A stretch of 64,000 bases of DNA from Brumimicrobium mesophilum (GTDB taxonomy: Bacteria > Bacteroidota > Bacteroidia > Flavobacteriales_D > Crocinitomicaceae). The stretch spans positions 310,001-374,000 of the forward strand of contig NZ_PVSS01000001.1 of assembly GCF_003025005.1 (NCBI RefSeq), read 5' to 3'. Below, in pieces: positions 27,095 to 36,971 of this stretch. Below the pieces are notes generated by a model, which made no database searches, was not told the DNA's origin, and worked only from the letters and a program-made list of their open reading frames with translations. The number at the start of each line of letters is the position of its first letter. Positions within the stretch are counted from its first letter, which is position 1. The position numbers and the translations under genes are program-made.

Positions 27095-27207
27095 CATAAC
27101 TGCAAGCAAATCAGATTTTCACGGATTTTTTTTTTATTGATGACAACTAAATAGTGAGCATACTCTTGAGTTTGATTAAAGAATAGAAGTACTTAATTAA
27201 TTTAATC

Positions 27208-27684
27208 ATGTTTGGTAGAATTAAATTGAACTTTATCGGAGATAAACAATCTGTTTTAACAAACTTGCAAAAATCATTTCCTGTAATCTTAAACGGTCGG
27301 TCCATATTTAAAAGTGAAACTGTATTTAAATGGGTTTACAATAAAAAAGAGGATCAAACTCGATTTGTGCAGAAGTCCGGAGGAAATTTTGAAACTTGGC
27401 ATTTATTCATTCGAATCGAAGAAAAGACTAATAACACTGAAATTAAAATGCTATTCCTCACGCATTTCATTGCCTACGTAATGGTTGGTTTAGCATTTTT
27501 TGGTGTTGGGAAAATTGCAATTGCAAACATTAACTCTCCTGAATTTATATTTGCCTTACTCATTCCATCCTTCTTTATAGTTTTAATGTGTTTAGTATGG
27601 ACTATCATTTTTAATATATACATAGTAAAGATAAAAACCGCCATTCTAGAAGCTTATGAAAAACAGAAATCTTCATTAGAGTGA
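27208..27684 (+). CDS. Hypothetical membrane protein
   Basis: Protein of 158 residues. The first 80 residues are soluble and polar, followed by two transmembrane segments (about 84-106 and 113-142) and a short charged tail. No family or catalytic motif was recognised. It stands alone between the biotin carrier gene and the convergent AlkD-like gene. Confidence 0.6.
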   Translation: MFGRIKLNFIGDKQSVLTNLQKSFPVILNGRSIFKSETVFKWVYNKKEDQTRFVQKSGGNFETWHLFIRIEEKTNNTEIKMLFLTHFIAYVMVGLAFFGVGKIAIANINSPEFIFALLIPSFFIVLMCLVWTIIFNIYIVKIKTAILEAYEKQKSSLE

Positions 27685-27735
27685 TTCGTAACTATTCATC
27701 CAAACTTGAGGAATTCGTAATTGAAAATTATTTTT

Positions 27736-28407
27736 TCAAACCCTGGAATTCCTAATTAATTTCCTCGCTTCGCGCACAGACAAGGGCTGTAACTCATTCT
27801 CTGCCAAAAACTCCAAAACCCATTCCTCCTTCGTTTTGGCGTATTCTCTCAAAATCCAGCCAATTGCTTTTTTGATAAAAAACTCTTTAGAATCTGCTAA
27901 TTCAAGAATAACATACCTTAGTAATTCTAAATCTGTGTCCTTTTTATATTTTAATTGAAACAAAATCGCACTGCGTTGAAGCCAAATATTTTCAGTTTTC
28001 ATCCAACGATCTAAAGTCTCCCTCCTTTCATCTGGAAATTTCTTAAAATATTCTGCCAAGGGTTTAGTGGCTAAAAAATCAATTGTGTCCCACCAAGAAT
28101 TTCGAACAATCAACCATTCAATTATTTCAAGATCTTCTTTTCCGAGTTGCTTCATATATTTCGCAAAGAATTCCTGTGCGAAATAATGCAATTCTCTTTG
28201 CGGTTCTTCCCATAAATCTTTCACCAGTTCAAAAGCTTCTGATTTTTCTGGAAGATTCGCTTTCATTAAAAAGGGTTTTTGCAAATCTTTTCGATAAGGT
28301 GATTTTAATCCAAAAAATGAAAACCTATTTTTCATATAGGCCGCTTGCTCTTTTGCTATTTTAGGATTCCTTTCTTCTTCAAAAATGGAAATAATTGGAT
28401 GTCTCAT
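27736..28407 (-). CDS. DNA alkylation repair protein, AlkD-like
   Basis: Protein of 223 residues made of HEAT-like helical repeats, as in the AlkD/AlkC DNA glycosylases that excise positively charged alkylated bases. Recognised segments are FFGLKSPYRKDL near the N-terminus, a WDTIDFLATK segment and FFIKKAIGWILREYAK near the C-terminus. Cytoplasmic and single-gene. Substrate range cannot be inferred. Confidence 0.87.
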   Translation of the reverse strand: MRHPIISIFEEERNPKIAKEQAAYMKNRFSFFGLKSPYRKDLQKPFLMKANLPEKSEAFELVKDLWEEPQRELHYFAQEFFAKYMKQLGKEDLEIIEWLIVRNSWWDTIDFLATKPLAEYFKKFPDERRETLDRWMKTENIWLQRSAILFQLKYKKDTDLELLRYVILELADSKEFFIKKAIGWILREYAKTKEEWVLEFLAENELQPLSVREARKLIRNSRV

Positions 28408-28411
28408 GCAG

Positions 28412-28419
28412 CGAAAATA
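28412..28419 (-). promoter_or_regulatory. Near-match -7 box TATTTTCG next to AlkD-like ATG
   Basis: One mismatch from TAnnTTTG on the minus strand, ending 4 nt before the ATG at 28407. This is the same spacing as the ABC-F gene and suggests another leaderless mRNA. Confidence 0.35.
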
Positions 28420-28622
28420 GACTAAAAAAATGAAAACTTATCCTAATGCAACTCATCTCATTCATGAGACAATTTTAGGACATCGTGTCTTTTATAAAAC
28501 AACAATCTACTGTTTTAATGCCTTTTCAGTGGAATTGTAACCGATTGTAGTCCTTATGTAGGTTCATAAAAAGCAACACTACTGTTATAAATTATTAATT
28601 TTACATCAAACTAAAAAACATT

Positions 28623-31600
28623 ATGAAAAACAAATTATTAAAACCAATATTGGCTTTAGCTTTTCTAGTTATTGGCCAATTTTCATTCGGACAAAATCCT
28701 GGTGACACGACCGTGGTTCAGGCCTTCAATTTTAACAGTGTTGTAAGAGATACTCAAATTGTATTTCCACAGTTAAACGGAAATGAGGTTGAACGTATTT
28801 GGATGAAATACACTATGCGTTGTAAAGATGGTTTGGTTTCACCTGGAATTTCTGGTCAAACGAATATAGGATGTGGAGAATGGGATTATTCTTGTAATAC
28901 TTACATTACTGATTCAACCAGATTAGATTCAATTAAAGCTCAGATTAATAACTATATTGTTTATCCTTACGCATCACCAAATGACAAATACAGTACAACT
29001 GGTAGTTACAACATCTACGAAAATGAACACTATGATGTTCAGATTTCTAGTACAACTAATGAATCGAATGCAGATATTACTGCATCTGGTGCACAAACAT
29101 CTTCAGTACTTTCTAACTCAAATAAAGGTGGTAGGTCATTTGTTTTACTTACCAATGCTCAATTAACTTCAGCAGGATTAACAGCGGGCGATATTGACGC
29201 ACTTAGTTTATACAGTAACGGAAGTACAGGAACACTAGGTCACTTTGTTCTTAAAGTAAAAGAAGTTACATTTTCTAATTTAGAAACAAGTGAACTTTCA
29301 GATTTGATCGGAGGAACAGAAGTTTTTCATGGTGATTGGACACTAACAAATGGTCAAAACAAAATACCTTTCTACCAAGCATTTAACTGGACAGGTAACA
29401 ACAATCTATTAATTGAAATCGTTTCAAGTTCAAACAATATGGCTAACGCTATTGACTTAGAAGCTACAGATGTTTCAAATCAACAAAGTTGGACAAACAG
29501 CGAAAACCAATTTGCCAACTTCTTCACTGGTAATTATGTAAAAGCGAACACTTACCAAGGTATTGCAGGTTCAACAGAAAGAACTGTTGAGGCTTGGATA
29601 AAAACTGAAGGAACTAATGAAACAATCGTTTATTGGGGTACTAATACACAAGGAAATAGATTCACAATTAGAATAGATTCTGATGGGAGACCTAGACTTG
29701 AGATTAGTTCTGGTTCAATTAGAGGAGATTATTTAATCAATGATGGAGAATGGCATCACTTGGCTATCACAACAGAGGGAGTTAGTCTTACTGGAACAAA
29801 AATGTATGTTGATGGGGTGCAATTAACTACCATTGACTTAGTGAATCAGGTTCTAAATACTACTTTAGGTGATGAAGTACGCATTTCTAGAGGACACAAC
29901 AATTTCTACTTCACTGGAGGTATTGATGATGTTAGAATTTGGGACACCAAATTAACTGCAGCTACAATTCAAGAAAATTATTCAGCTAGAGTTGATGCTT
30001 CTCATCCAAACTATGCTAATCTTCAATTAAACTATGTATTCGAAGGGAACTCTAGTGCCATTGAAGACCTTTCTCCTAACAATAATGATGGTACCATGAT
30101 CAATGCAACTGCATACGGTCAGCGTTCTTCAAGTAACCATATTTTTGATTTTACAAGGAGTTCTGTTGTTCCAGACATAACATTCCACCAAGCAGACTAC
30201 GTTTTAAACATCGTGAACACACAAGAATACGATTCAATTCTTAAAGATGCTTACACTGTAGAAGAAAATGTACTTGACCCTGCAAATGGAACTTACACAT
30301 CTGACATTGTTACAACTTACCAAACATACTACCCTGATTCTAACACAGTTTACGGCCTTAGTGGAGTGGCAACCTCAACAGTTGCTCAAGATATAATCAC
30401 TTTAAACGTTAATGTGATTGATTATGCATTGCGTTCACCAAGTAGATTAGAAATCTTATCACTGGTTACCCCTTATGGAATTAACTTGGATTTAGGAATA
30501 GAAGGTGTTGCATGGTATTTTGATGTTACTGACTTCTACCCTATTCTTCAAGGAAATCGCGGTTTAGAAATGACAGGAGGTGGCCAATGGCAAGAGGATA
30601 TTGACATCCAATTCCTTTATGTTCACGGAACTCCAACAAGAGAAGTATTAGATTTACGTCAAATTTGGAGAGTAGATAAAAAATCATTTGCAGCGATTAA
30701 TTCAAATGATTTCTTTGAACCACGTACAATAGATTTACCAACCAATACAGCACAAGCAAAAATCTCTTCTGCTGTAACAGGTCATGGTCAAGAAGGAGAA
30801 TTTATTCCGAGACAACATTACATGAACATCAACAATGGACAACAAAACTTCCAATGGCAAGTTTGGATGACTTGTGGAGAAAACCCTATTTACCCACAAG
30901 GTGGAACATGGATATATGACCGTGCTGGATGGTGTCCTGGAATGCCAACACAGGTTGAAGAGTTTGATGTTACAAGTTACATTAATAACAATCAAATCGA
31001 TGTTGACTATGGTATTACAACAGCTTCTGGAACATCAAACTACATCGTAAACAATCAAATTATAGCTTACGGTCCAACAAACTTCACAACTGATGCTAGA
31101 ATTGTTACTGTTCAAGCACCAAATGATCAAATTTCTTTCGGAAGAACGAATCCAATGTGTGGAGATCCTGTTGTCACAGTTCAAAACTCAGGTAGTAATG
31201 ACGTTACTTCAATGACAATTACTTATTCAATTAACGGAGGTTCTCCTGAGACTTATGATTGGACAGGAACTTTGTCTTTCTTAGAAAAAGAAGATATTGT
31301 ATTGCCATCAGGAGCTACTTTATGGAATTCTACAATTCAAGGTTCTAACAATTTTGAAGCGAGTATTTCAACTGTTAATGGTAGTGCTGATGAATACGTT
31401 CATAACAATTCTTATAAGTCAACTTTCACTGCAACAGACATTGTTGAACCATTCTTTATTTTGGAAATTAAAACCAATTCAACTGCTAGTCAAAACAAGT
31501 ATAGAATTGAAGATACAGATGGAAACATCATCATGGAAAGAACCAGCTTATCTAATAATACAACTTATAACGATACTTTAGCTTTAACGCGTGGATGTTA

Positions 31601-32030
31601 CCGTTTTGTAATTGAAGATACTGGAGGAAATGGAATTGACTTTTGGGCAAACAACGAAGGAACAGGATCAATGAGAATTAAAAAAATAGCTGGAAATCAA
31701 ATTAAAAGATTTGAAGGTGATTTTGGTTCAAGCTTCATTTATGAGTTCAGTATAACATCAGATGTTTCCACTTCGAATCAATCAATGTATGCTCCATCAT
31801 TCACAGTTTCTCCAATTCCAGCAAACGACTTTATTAACATTGATATTAAAGGAAGTCAGGAAGGAACTTACTCTGTGTTCAATGCACAAGGTCAATCTAT
31901 GAAAACTGGAACGATTAAAGAATTAAAAGAAAACTCATCTATTTCAATTAGAGATTGGGATGCAACAGTTTACTTTATCCACTTCAATACAGCTGAAAAA
32001 ACTACAGTTCAGAAGTTTATCAAAAACTAA
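28623..32030 (+). CDS. Secreted PNGase F-related protein with LamG domain and T9SS sorting domain
   Basis: Protein of 1135 residues. In order: signal peptide (1-23), an N-terminal PNGase F-like region containing GCGEWDY (83-89), a LamG/concanavalin-type domain (about 295-500), then a PNGase F C-terminal-like region with TGHGQEGEF (about 718-726) and GTWIYDRAGWCPG (about 761-773). A beta-sandwich region follows, and a type A T9SS sorting domain closes the chain (about 1058-1135). PNGase F cleaves N-glycans from glycoproteins. The related architecture suggests a surface or released glycoprotein-acting enzyme, but catalytic identity is inferred. Confidence 0.85.
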   Translation: MKNKLLKPILALAFLVIGQFSFGQNPGDTTVVQAFNFNSVVRDTQIVFPQLNGNEVERIWMKYTMRCKDGLVSPGISGQTNIGCGEWDYSCNTYITDSTRLDSIKAQINNYIVYPYASPNDKYSTTGSYNIYENEHYDVQISSTTNESNADITASGAQTSSVLSNSNKGGRSFVLLTNAQLTSAGLTAGDIDALSLYSNGSTGTLGHFVLKVKEVTFSNLETSELSDLIGGTEVFHGDWTLTNGQNKIPFYQAFNWTGNNNLLIEIVSSSNNMANAIDLEATDVSNQQSWTNSENQFANFFTGNYVKANTYQGIAGSTERTVEAWIKTEGTNETIVYWGTNTQGNRFTIRIDSDGRPRLEISSGSIRGDYLINDGEWHHLAITTEGVSLTGTKMYVDGVQLTTIDLVNQVLNTTLGDEVRISRGHNNFYFTGGIDDVRIWDTKLTAATIQENYSARVDASHPNYANLQLNYVFEGNSSAIEDLSPNNNDGTMINATAYGQRSSSNHIFDFTRSSVVPDITFHQADYVLNIVNTQEYDSILKDAYTVEENVLDPANGTYTSDIVTTYQTYYPDSNTVYGLSGVATSTVAQDIITLNVNVIDYALRSPSRLEILSLVTPYGINLDLGIEGVAWYFDVTDFYPILQGNRGLEMTGGGQWQEDIDIQFLYVHGTPTREVLDLRQIWRVDKKSFAAINSNDFFEPRTIDLPTNTAQAKISSAVTGHGQEGEFIPRQHYMNINNGQQNFQWQVWMTCGENPIYPQGGTWIYDRAGWCPGMPTQVEEFDVTSYINNNQIDVDYGITTASGTSNYIVNNQIIAYGPTNFTTDARIVTVQAPNDQISFGRTNPMCGDPVVTVQNSGSNDVTSMTITYSINGGSPETYDWTGTLSFLEKEDIVLPSGATLWNSTIQGSNNFEASISTVNGSADEYVHNNSYKSTFTATDIVEPFFILEIKTNSTASQNKYRIEDTDGNIIMERTSLSNNTTYNDTLALTRGCYRFVIEDTGGNGIDFWANNEGTGSMRIKKIAGNQIKRFEGDFGSSFIYEFSITSDVSTSNQSMYAPSFTVSPIPANDFINIDIKGSQEGTYSVFNAQGQSMKTGTIKELKENSSISIRDWDATVYFIHFNTAEKTTVQKFIKN

Positions 32031-32061
32031 AAAGCAATAGGATTTCCTAATCCGAAATTGT

Positions 32062-32110
32062 AGCCCAGTAAAAGAATGGAAATTTCATTTTTTTACTGGG
32101 CTTTTTTATT
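32062..32110 (+). terminator. Rho-independent terminator
   Basis: AGCCCAGTAAAA pairs with TTTTACTGGGCT and is followed by a T run. It lies 31 bp after the PNGase-related gene. Confidence 0.85.
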
Positions 32111-32278
32111 GACATATGCGAAAGATTAATAATCAGTTAGAACGTTCAGATTTAAAGAATTTAAAAAAATCAATCAAGCGTTAATACGAATTGAAATTGT
32201 TTTAATCATCAAAAACTTCACCTTCCATTATTTGTTACGAATACGAAAGCAACTTATACAAAGCATTGCTTTATTTTC

Positions 32279-32286
32279 TATATTTG
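32279..32286 (+). promoter_or_regulatory. -7 box TATATTTG, leaderless promoter of polyprenyl synthase gene
   Basis: Full TAnnTTTG match ending 6 nt before the ATG at 32293. It lies downstream of an earlier in-frame ATG at 32266, which it therefore argues against. Confidence 0.5.
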
Positions 32287-32292
32287 CAAGCG

Positions 32293-33264
32293 ATGATAAA
32301 AGTCAGTGATATTAAAAGTCCAATTGCGGAAGAACTTAAGGAGTTTGAAGTACACTTTAGAGAGAGTATGAACTCTAAAGTTCCGCTATTAGATAAAATT
32401 ACACACTATATTATCAAAAGAAAAGGAAAACAAATGCGCCCAATGTTTGTCTTTCTTTCCGCTAAAATGTTGGGAGAAATCAGCCAAGACACCTACAATT
32501 CCGCTTCATTAATCGAACTTCTTCACACTGCAACTTTAGTTCATGATGACGTAGTGGATGATGCCAACGAAAGAAGAGGATTTTTCTCAATTAACGCTTT
32601 ATGGAAAAATAAAATCGCTGTTTTAGTTGGTGACTTCATGCTTTCTAAAGTACTCTTAATGAGTATCGAGCACAAGAAATACCGTTCTCTAGAAATCGTT
32701 GCCAGAGCAGTTCGTGAAATGAGTGAAGGAGAGTTACTCCAAATCGAAAAATCACGAAAACTAGACATAGATGAAGAGACTTATTTCGAAGTAATCCGAC
32801 AAAAAACAGCTTCTTTAATTGCTACTTGTTGCGAAGCTGGAGCAGTTTCTGTTGAACGAGAGGACGAAGCAGAAAGAATGCGTTTATTTGGTGAAAAAGT
32901 AGGAATTGCTTTTCAAATTAAAGATGATATTTTCGATTATGGAACGCCAGGTAACATTGGAAAACCAACTGGAAACGATATCCGAGAGCAAAAAATGACG
33001 CTTCCTTTAATCTACACTTTGAATAACGTAGATAAAAAAAACCGAAAGGAATTAATCAACATTGTAAAACGCCATAACGAAAATCCAAAGAAAGTGCGTC
33101 GAGCAATTGAATTAGTTGTAAACAATGGAGGAATTGACTACGCTTATGATTACATGATCAAAATAAAAGACGAAGCATTAAAGCTTTTAGATCCAATACC
33201 TGACTCACCAAGTAAACAATCTTTGATTATGTTGGTTGAATATACAACGAGTAGGGAAAAGTAA
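32293..33264 (+). CDS. Polyprenyl diphosphate synthase
   Basis: Protein of 323 residues from the ATG at 32293, starting MIKVSDIKSP. It is a trans-prenyltransferase with the first Asp-rich motif DDVVDDANERRG and the second motif DDIFDYG, plus the GKQMRP motif that binds isopentenyl diphosphate. Such enzymes build the menaquinone side chain in this phylum; chain length cannot be read reliably. An ATG nine codons upstream (32266) is rejected because the promoter box lies between the two. Confidence 0.92.
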   Translation: MIKVSDIKSPIAEELKEFEVHFRESMNSKVPLLDKITHYIIKRKGKQMRPMFVFLSAKMLGEISQDTYNSASLIELLHTATLVHDDVVDDANERRGFFSINALWKNKIAVLVGDFMLSKVLLMSIEHKKYRSLEIVARAVREMSEGELLQIEKSRKLDIDEETYFEVIRQKTASLIATCCEAGAVSVEREDEAERMRLFGEKVGIAFQIKDDIFDYGTPGNIGKPTGNDIREQKMTLPLIYTLNNVDKKNRKELINIVKRHNENPKKVRRAIELVVNNGGIDYAYDYMIKIKDEALKLLDPIPDSPSKQSLIMLVEYTTSREK

Positions 33265-33414
33265 GAAATGAAAAGTGAAAAATTATAAATGATAAATCCG
33301 TCTCTTGACGAATAAGCTGCTTAATTTTAAGATCACTTGATTTATATTTCTTTTTCCTAAACAATATTTAAAATCACTGTCTAAATAAAATCTTTATATT
33401 TAAATCAAAAAATC

Positions 33415-33582
33415 ATGAATCTAGATCCAACAATTGACGCTTTAGAAAGTAGTTTAGCGTTGTTAAATAGAGAAGTTGAAAAAATCGACGAACAAAAATT
33501 GAAAAAACAATATTTGGTCGTTATCGAAAAGATTGAAAAATCACTTCACTATATCGATGAACAGGAACATCGAACTTTTTAA
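33415..33582 (+). CDS. Small coiled-coil protein, 55 residues
   Basis: A short frame encoding 55 residues beginning MNLDPTIDALESS. It is strongly charged and predicted helical, with heptad spacing of Leu and Ile across most of its length (LALLNREVEKI, YLVVIEKIEKSL). No signal peptide and no recognised family. The amphipathic regularity and normal codon use suggest a real small cytoplasmic protein. The surrounding 33265-33414 and 33583-33838 hold nothing else recognised. Confidence 0.5.
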   Translation: MNLDPTIDALESSLALLNREVEKIDEQKLKKQYLVVIEKIEKSLHYIDEQEHRTF

Positions 33583-33838
33583 TAGAAATAAATCGCCATT
33601 TTCAGAAACATTCCTTAAAAAAATTAGTCCTTACCAGATACTTTTCCAATAATCCGATAAAACTTAAACACTTAATCATCAACTAGTTTAATGAATACTT
33701 AATTTGAATAATAAGCCCTTGAAATGGCAAGAAGTATTTTCCTCATTATTTTGAATGTAGGATGATTCCGAAAATTTTAAATCTTCTCTTTTTCTCAGCG
33801 AATCTTTGTCAGTTGAGTGTTACCGTGTAATTCTTTAT

Positions 33839-33846
33839 TACTTTTG
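33839..33846 (+). promoter_or_regulatory. -7 box TACTTTTG, leaderless promoter of globin gene
   Basis: Full TAnnTTTG match ending 5 nt before the ATG at 33852. A TTG at 33813-33815 is 23 bp upstream, slightly long for a -33 element. Confidence 0.5.
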
Positions 33847-33851
33847 AAGCC

Positions 33852-34229
33852 ATGACAGATTTCGAAAACACCCTTTACGAACATTTAGGAGTAGACAAAA
33901 TAAAAGACCTTGTTGATGCTTTTTACAATCTTGTTTATCAACATCCTGTTTTGATTCCTTTATTTGAGACCAACAAAATTGAAGAAATTAAAGAAAAACA
34001 ATTTCGATTTCTGACACAGTTTTTAGGTGGTCCGCCTCGCTACATTGAAAAATATGGTCCGCCTCGTATGCGACAACGTCATTTACCACATAAGATTGAC
34101 CAATTTGCAATGGCAGCATGGCTTTCTTGTATGAAAGAAGCAATCTCCACTTTATCTCTTTCGGAAGAGAAAGCTGAAGAATTGTACAATAAGTTTCCTC
34201 AATTAGCACAACATATGGTAAATAGTTAG
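33852..34229 (+). CDS. Truncated hemoglobin, group II-like
   Basis: Protein of 125 residues with the 2-on-2 globin pattern. It has an N-terminal helix with YEHLG, the FLGGPPRYIEKYGPPRMRQRHLPHKI segment carrying the proximal His (RQRHLPHKI), and a C-terminal helix. GGPPxYxxKYG and RxRHLPxxI are typical of group II truncated globins, which bind oxygen or NO. Cytoplasmic and monocistronic, 82 bp before purH. Confidence 0.9.
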   Translation: MTDFENTLYEHLGVDKIKDLVDAFYNLVYQHPVLIPLFETNKIEEIKEKQFRFLTQFLGGPPRYIEKYGPPRMRQRHLPHKIDQFAMAAWLSCMKEAISTLSLSEEKAEELYNKFPQLAQHMVNS

Positions 34230-34280
34230 TTGATTATCGTAAATTGGCAATAAAAAGTGGACATATTCACTTAAACTATT

Positions 34281-34288
34281 TATTTTTG
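34281..34288 (+). promoter_or_regulatory. -7 box TATTTTTG upstream of purH
   Basis: Full TAnnTTTG match with a predicted leader of about 18 nt to the purH ATG. Confidence 0.45.
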
Positions 34289-34310
34289 TACGCTTAATAT
34301 CAAATGGGTT

Positions 34311-35837
34311 ATGGGCAATACAAAAATCAAAAGTGCAATCATCTCTGTTTTCAACAAAGATGGACTTGGACCAATCGTTAAAGAACTTTCTAATCAAGGA
34401 GTTACAATTTACAGTACAGGAGGAACGCAATCATTTATCGAAGATCTTGGAATAAAAGTTCTACGTGTAGAAGATTTAACTTCTTACCCTTCAATTTTAG
34501 GAGGTCGTGTAAAAACTCTTCACCCTAAAGTTTTTGGTGGAATATTGAACCGTAAGGACAATGAAAAAGATCAGGAGCAATTGAAAGAATTCGACATTCC
34601 TTCTTTTGATTTGGTTATGGTTGACCTTTACCCTTTTGAAGAAACAGTTGCTGCTGGAGGAACGCACGAAGAAATTATTGAAAAAATTGATATCGGAGGA
34701 ATTTCTTTAATTCGTGCTGCTGCAAAGAACTACAAAGATGTAATGTTAGTTTCTACAACGAAGCAATACGCAGATTTCTTATCAATCTTAACGGATCAAA
34801 AAGGAGAAATCTCTGTAGAACAAAGAAAAGCGTATGCTAAAGACGCATTCAATGTAAGTTCACATTACGACACGCATATTTTTAATTATTTCAACGACGA
34901 TACAGAAGAAGTGTTCAAGCAAAGCATCACTGATTCACAAGTATTGAGATATGGTGAAAACCCACACCAAAAAGGTGTTTTCTACGGAGGATTAGATAGT
35001 ATTTTTGATAAATTACACGGAAAAGAGCTTTCATACAACAACCTTTTAGATGTTGATGCAGCAGTAAACCTAATGCAGGATTTCAAAAATGACGATCCAA
35101 CATTCGCAATTTTGAAACACAACAATGCTTGCGGTTTAGCAACTCGTTCAACAATTGAAGAAGCATATTCAGCTGCATTGGCTGGCGACCCAGTTTCTGC
35201 TTTTGGAGGGATATTGATTGCCAACACAAAAATTGATACTAAAACAGCGACTTTAATCAACGATTTATTTTGTGAAGTTGTAATTGCTCCAGATTATGAA
35301 GAAGAAGCAATTGAAATCTTAAAGTCTAAGAAAAACAGAGTTATTCTGGTTCAAAAACCTTTCGATTTTCCTAAAAAACAATTCAGAACTATCTTGAATG
35401 GAGTTTTGGAGCAAGACAGAGATTTAATTACAGATAAAATTGAAGATTTCGAAACTGTAACGAAAGTTAGTGCTACTGATGCTCAAAACAAAGATTTAGC
35501 TTTCGCCAACAAATTGGTGAAGCACACAAAATCAAATACAATTGTATTGGCAAAAGATGGTCAATTATTGGCTAGTGGAACAGGACAAACTTCACGTGTA
35601 GATGCATTAAACCAAGCTATTCATAAAGCTAAATCTTTCAACTTTGACTTGAATGGAGCAGTAATGGCATCAGATGCATTTTTCCCATTCCCTGACTGTG
35701 TAGAAATAGCTAACAAAGAAGGCATTAACACCGTAATTCAACCTGGAGGTTCTATCAAAGATAAACTTTCAATTGAGTATTGTGATGAGCACCAAATGGC
35801 AATGGTTTTCACTGGAAATCGTCACTTTAAACATTAA
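34311..35837 (+). CDS. purH: Bifunctional AICAR transformylase / IMP cyclohydrolase
   Basis: Protein of 508 residues that performs the last two steps of purine synthesis. The N-terminal IMP cyclohydrolase domain is of the MGS-like fold (KIKSAIISVFNKDGL, STGGTQSFI, SILGGRVKTLHPKVFGGIL). The C-terminal transformylase domain has KHNNACG and GGSIKDKLSIEYCDEHQMAM. Length and domain order match PurH. It ends 93 bp before mreB, but mreB has its own -7 box. Confidence 0.96.
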   Translation: MGNTKIKSAIISVFNKDGLGPIVKELSNQGVTIYSTGGTQSFIEDLGIKVLRVEDLTSYPSILGGRVKTLHPKVFGGILNRKDNEKDQEQLKEFDIPSFDLVMVDLYPFEETVAAGGTHEEIIEKIDIGGISLIRAAAKNYKDVMLVSTTKQYADFLSILTDQKGEISVEQRKAYAKDAFNVSSHYDTHIFNYFNDDTEEVFKQSITDSQVLRYGENPHQKGVFYGGLDSIFDKLHGKELSYNNLLDVDAAVNLMQDFKNDDPTFAILKHNNACGLATRSTIEEAYSAALAGDPVSAFGGILIANTKIDTKTATLINDLFCEVVIAPDYEEEAIEILKSKKNRVILVQKPFDFPKKQFRTILNGVLEQDRDLITDKIEDFETVTKVSATDAQNKDLAFANKLVKHTKSNTIVLAKDGQLLASGTGQTSRVDALNQAIHKAKSFNFDLNGAVMASDAFFPFPDCVEIANKEGINTVIQPGGSIKDKLSIEYCDEHQMAMVFTGNRHFKH

Positions 35838-35872
35838 TATAAAATATTTAAAAAATAGTGCGTAAATTTCCC

Positions 35873-35880
35873 TAAATTTG
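35873..35880 (+). promoter_or_regulatory. -7 box TAAATTTG upstream of mreB operon
   Basis: Full TAnnTTTG match in the purH-mreB gap, with a leader of about 45 nt. No -33 TTG at standard spacing. Confidence 0.45.
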
Positions 35881-35930
35881 GTGAGATTTTTACTATACTC
35901 TTAAGTACACTTTTAGCGCGGCACAACAAT

Positions 35931-36956
35931 ATGGGATTATTTGGCTTTTTAACACAAGATATTGCAATTGATTTAGGAACAGCAAACACACTTATCATAA
36001 TGGATGATAAAGTTGTTGTGGATGAACCTTCGATTGTTGCAAGAGATATACAAACAGGAAAAATTGTTGCTATTGGTAAAAAAGCCCAGCAAATGCATGG
36101 AAAAACCCACAAACTAATTGAAACTGTCCGTCCCTTGCAAGATGGTGTTATTGCTGATTTCCAATGTGCCGAGCAGATGATTCGTGGAATGATCAAGATG
36201 ATCAAGAAGCGCAAGAGTTTATTCAACCCTTCTTTGAGAATGGTAATTTGTATCCCTTCAGGAATTACTGAAGTGGAAAAAAGAGCCGTTCGTGATTCCG
36301 CAGAGCATGCTGGAGCAAAAGAAGTTTACTTAATTCATGAACCTATGGCCGCCGCAATAGGAATCGGGATTGATGTTGAAGAACCGATGGGTAACATGAT
36401 TATTGATATAGGAGGTGGAACTTCTGAAATCGCTGTAATTGCCTTGGGTGGTATAGTAAGTGACAAATCTATTCGTGTTGCAGGAAACGATTTCACGAAA
36501 GACATTGAAGAGTACATGCGTCGCCAACACAATATTTTAATTGGAGAGCGTACAGCAGAACAAATTAAAATTGAAGTTGGATCAGCATTACCAGAATTAG
36601 ATAATCCACCAGAAGATTTCGCCGTACGTGGACGAGATTTAATGACTGGTATTCCTAAGGAAATTGTGGTTAGTTATGTAGAAATTGCACATGCTTTGGA
36701 CAAATCAATTTCTAAAATTGAAGAGGCTATTTTGAGTGCACTTGAAATGACTCCGCCAGAACTTTCTGCCGATATTTATAAAACAGGTATTTATTTAGCC
36801 GGTGGTGGTTCAATGTTGCGTGGTCTGGATAAACGAATGTCTTTGAAAACAAAACTCCCTGTTCATATCGCTGAAGATCCTTTGAGAGCTGTGGCAAGAG
36901 GTACAAGTATTGCATTGAAAAACATTAACCGTTTCCAATTCTTAATAAGAGATTAA
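35931..36956 (+). CDS. mreB: Rod shape-determining protein MreB
   Basis: Actin-like ATPase of 341 residues. The phosphate-binding motifs are IAIDLGTANTLI near the N-terminus and IIDIGGGTSEIAVIALGG in the middle, with a final AGGGSMLRGLD. MreB filaments position the elongasome along the lateral wall. It is the first gene of a six-gene operon with mreC, mreD, mrdA, rodA and a CPBP protease. Confidence 0.97.
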   Translation: MGLFGFLTQDIAIDLGTANTLIIMDDKVVVDEPSIVARDIQTGKIVAIGKKAQQMHGKTHKLIETVRPLQDGVIADFQCAEQMIRGMIKMIKKRKSLFNPSLRMVICIPSGITEVEKRAVRDSAEHAGAKEVYLIHEPMAAAIGIGIDVEEPMGNMIIDIGGGTSEIAVIALGGIVSDKSIRVAGNDFTKDIEEYMRRQHNILIGERTAEQIKIEVGSALPELDNPPEDFAVRGRDLMTGIPKEIVVSYVEIAHALDKSISKIEEAILSALEMTPPELSADIYKTGIYLAGGGSMLRGLDKRMSLKTKLPVHIAEDPLRAVARGTSIALKNINRFQFLIRD

Positions 36957-36971
36957 AAGTAAAAAACATTC

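Noticed and set aside
32266-32292. Earlier ATG for the polyprenyl synthase
   Set aside because: The TATATTTG promoter box lies between this ATG and the one at 32293, and the extra residues do not match the family.
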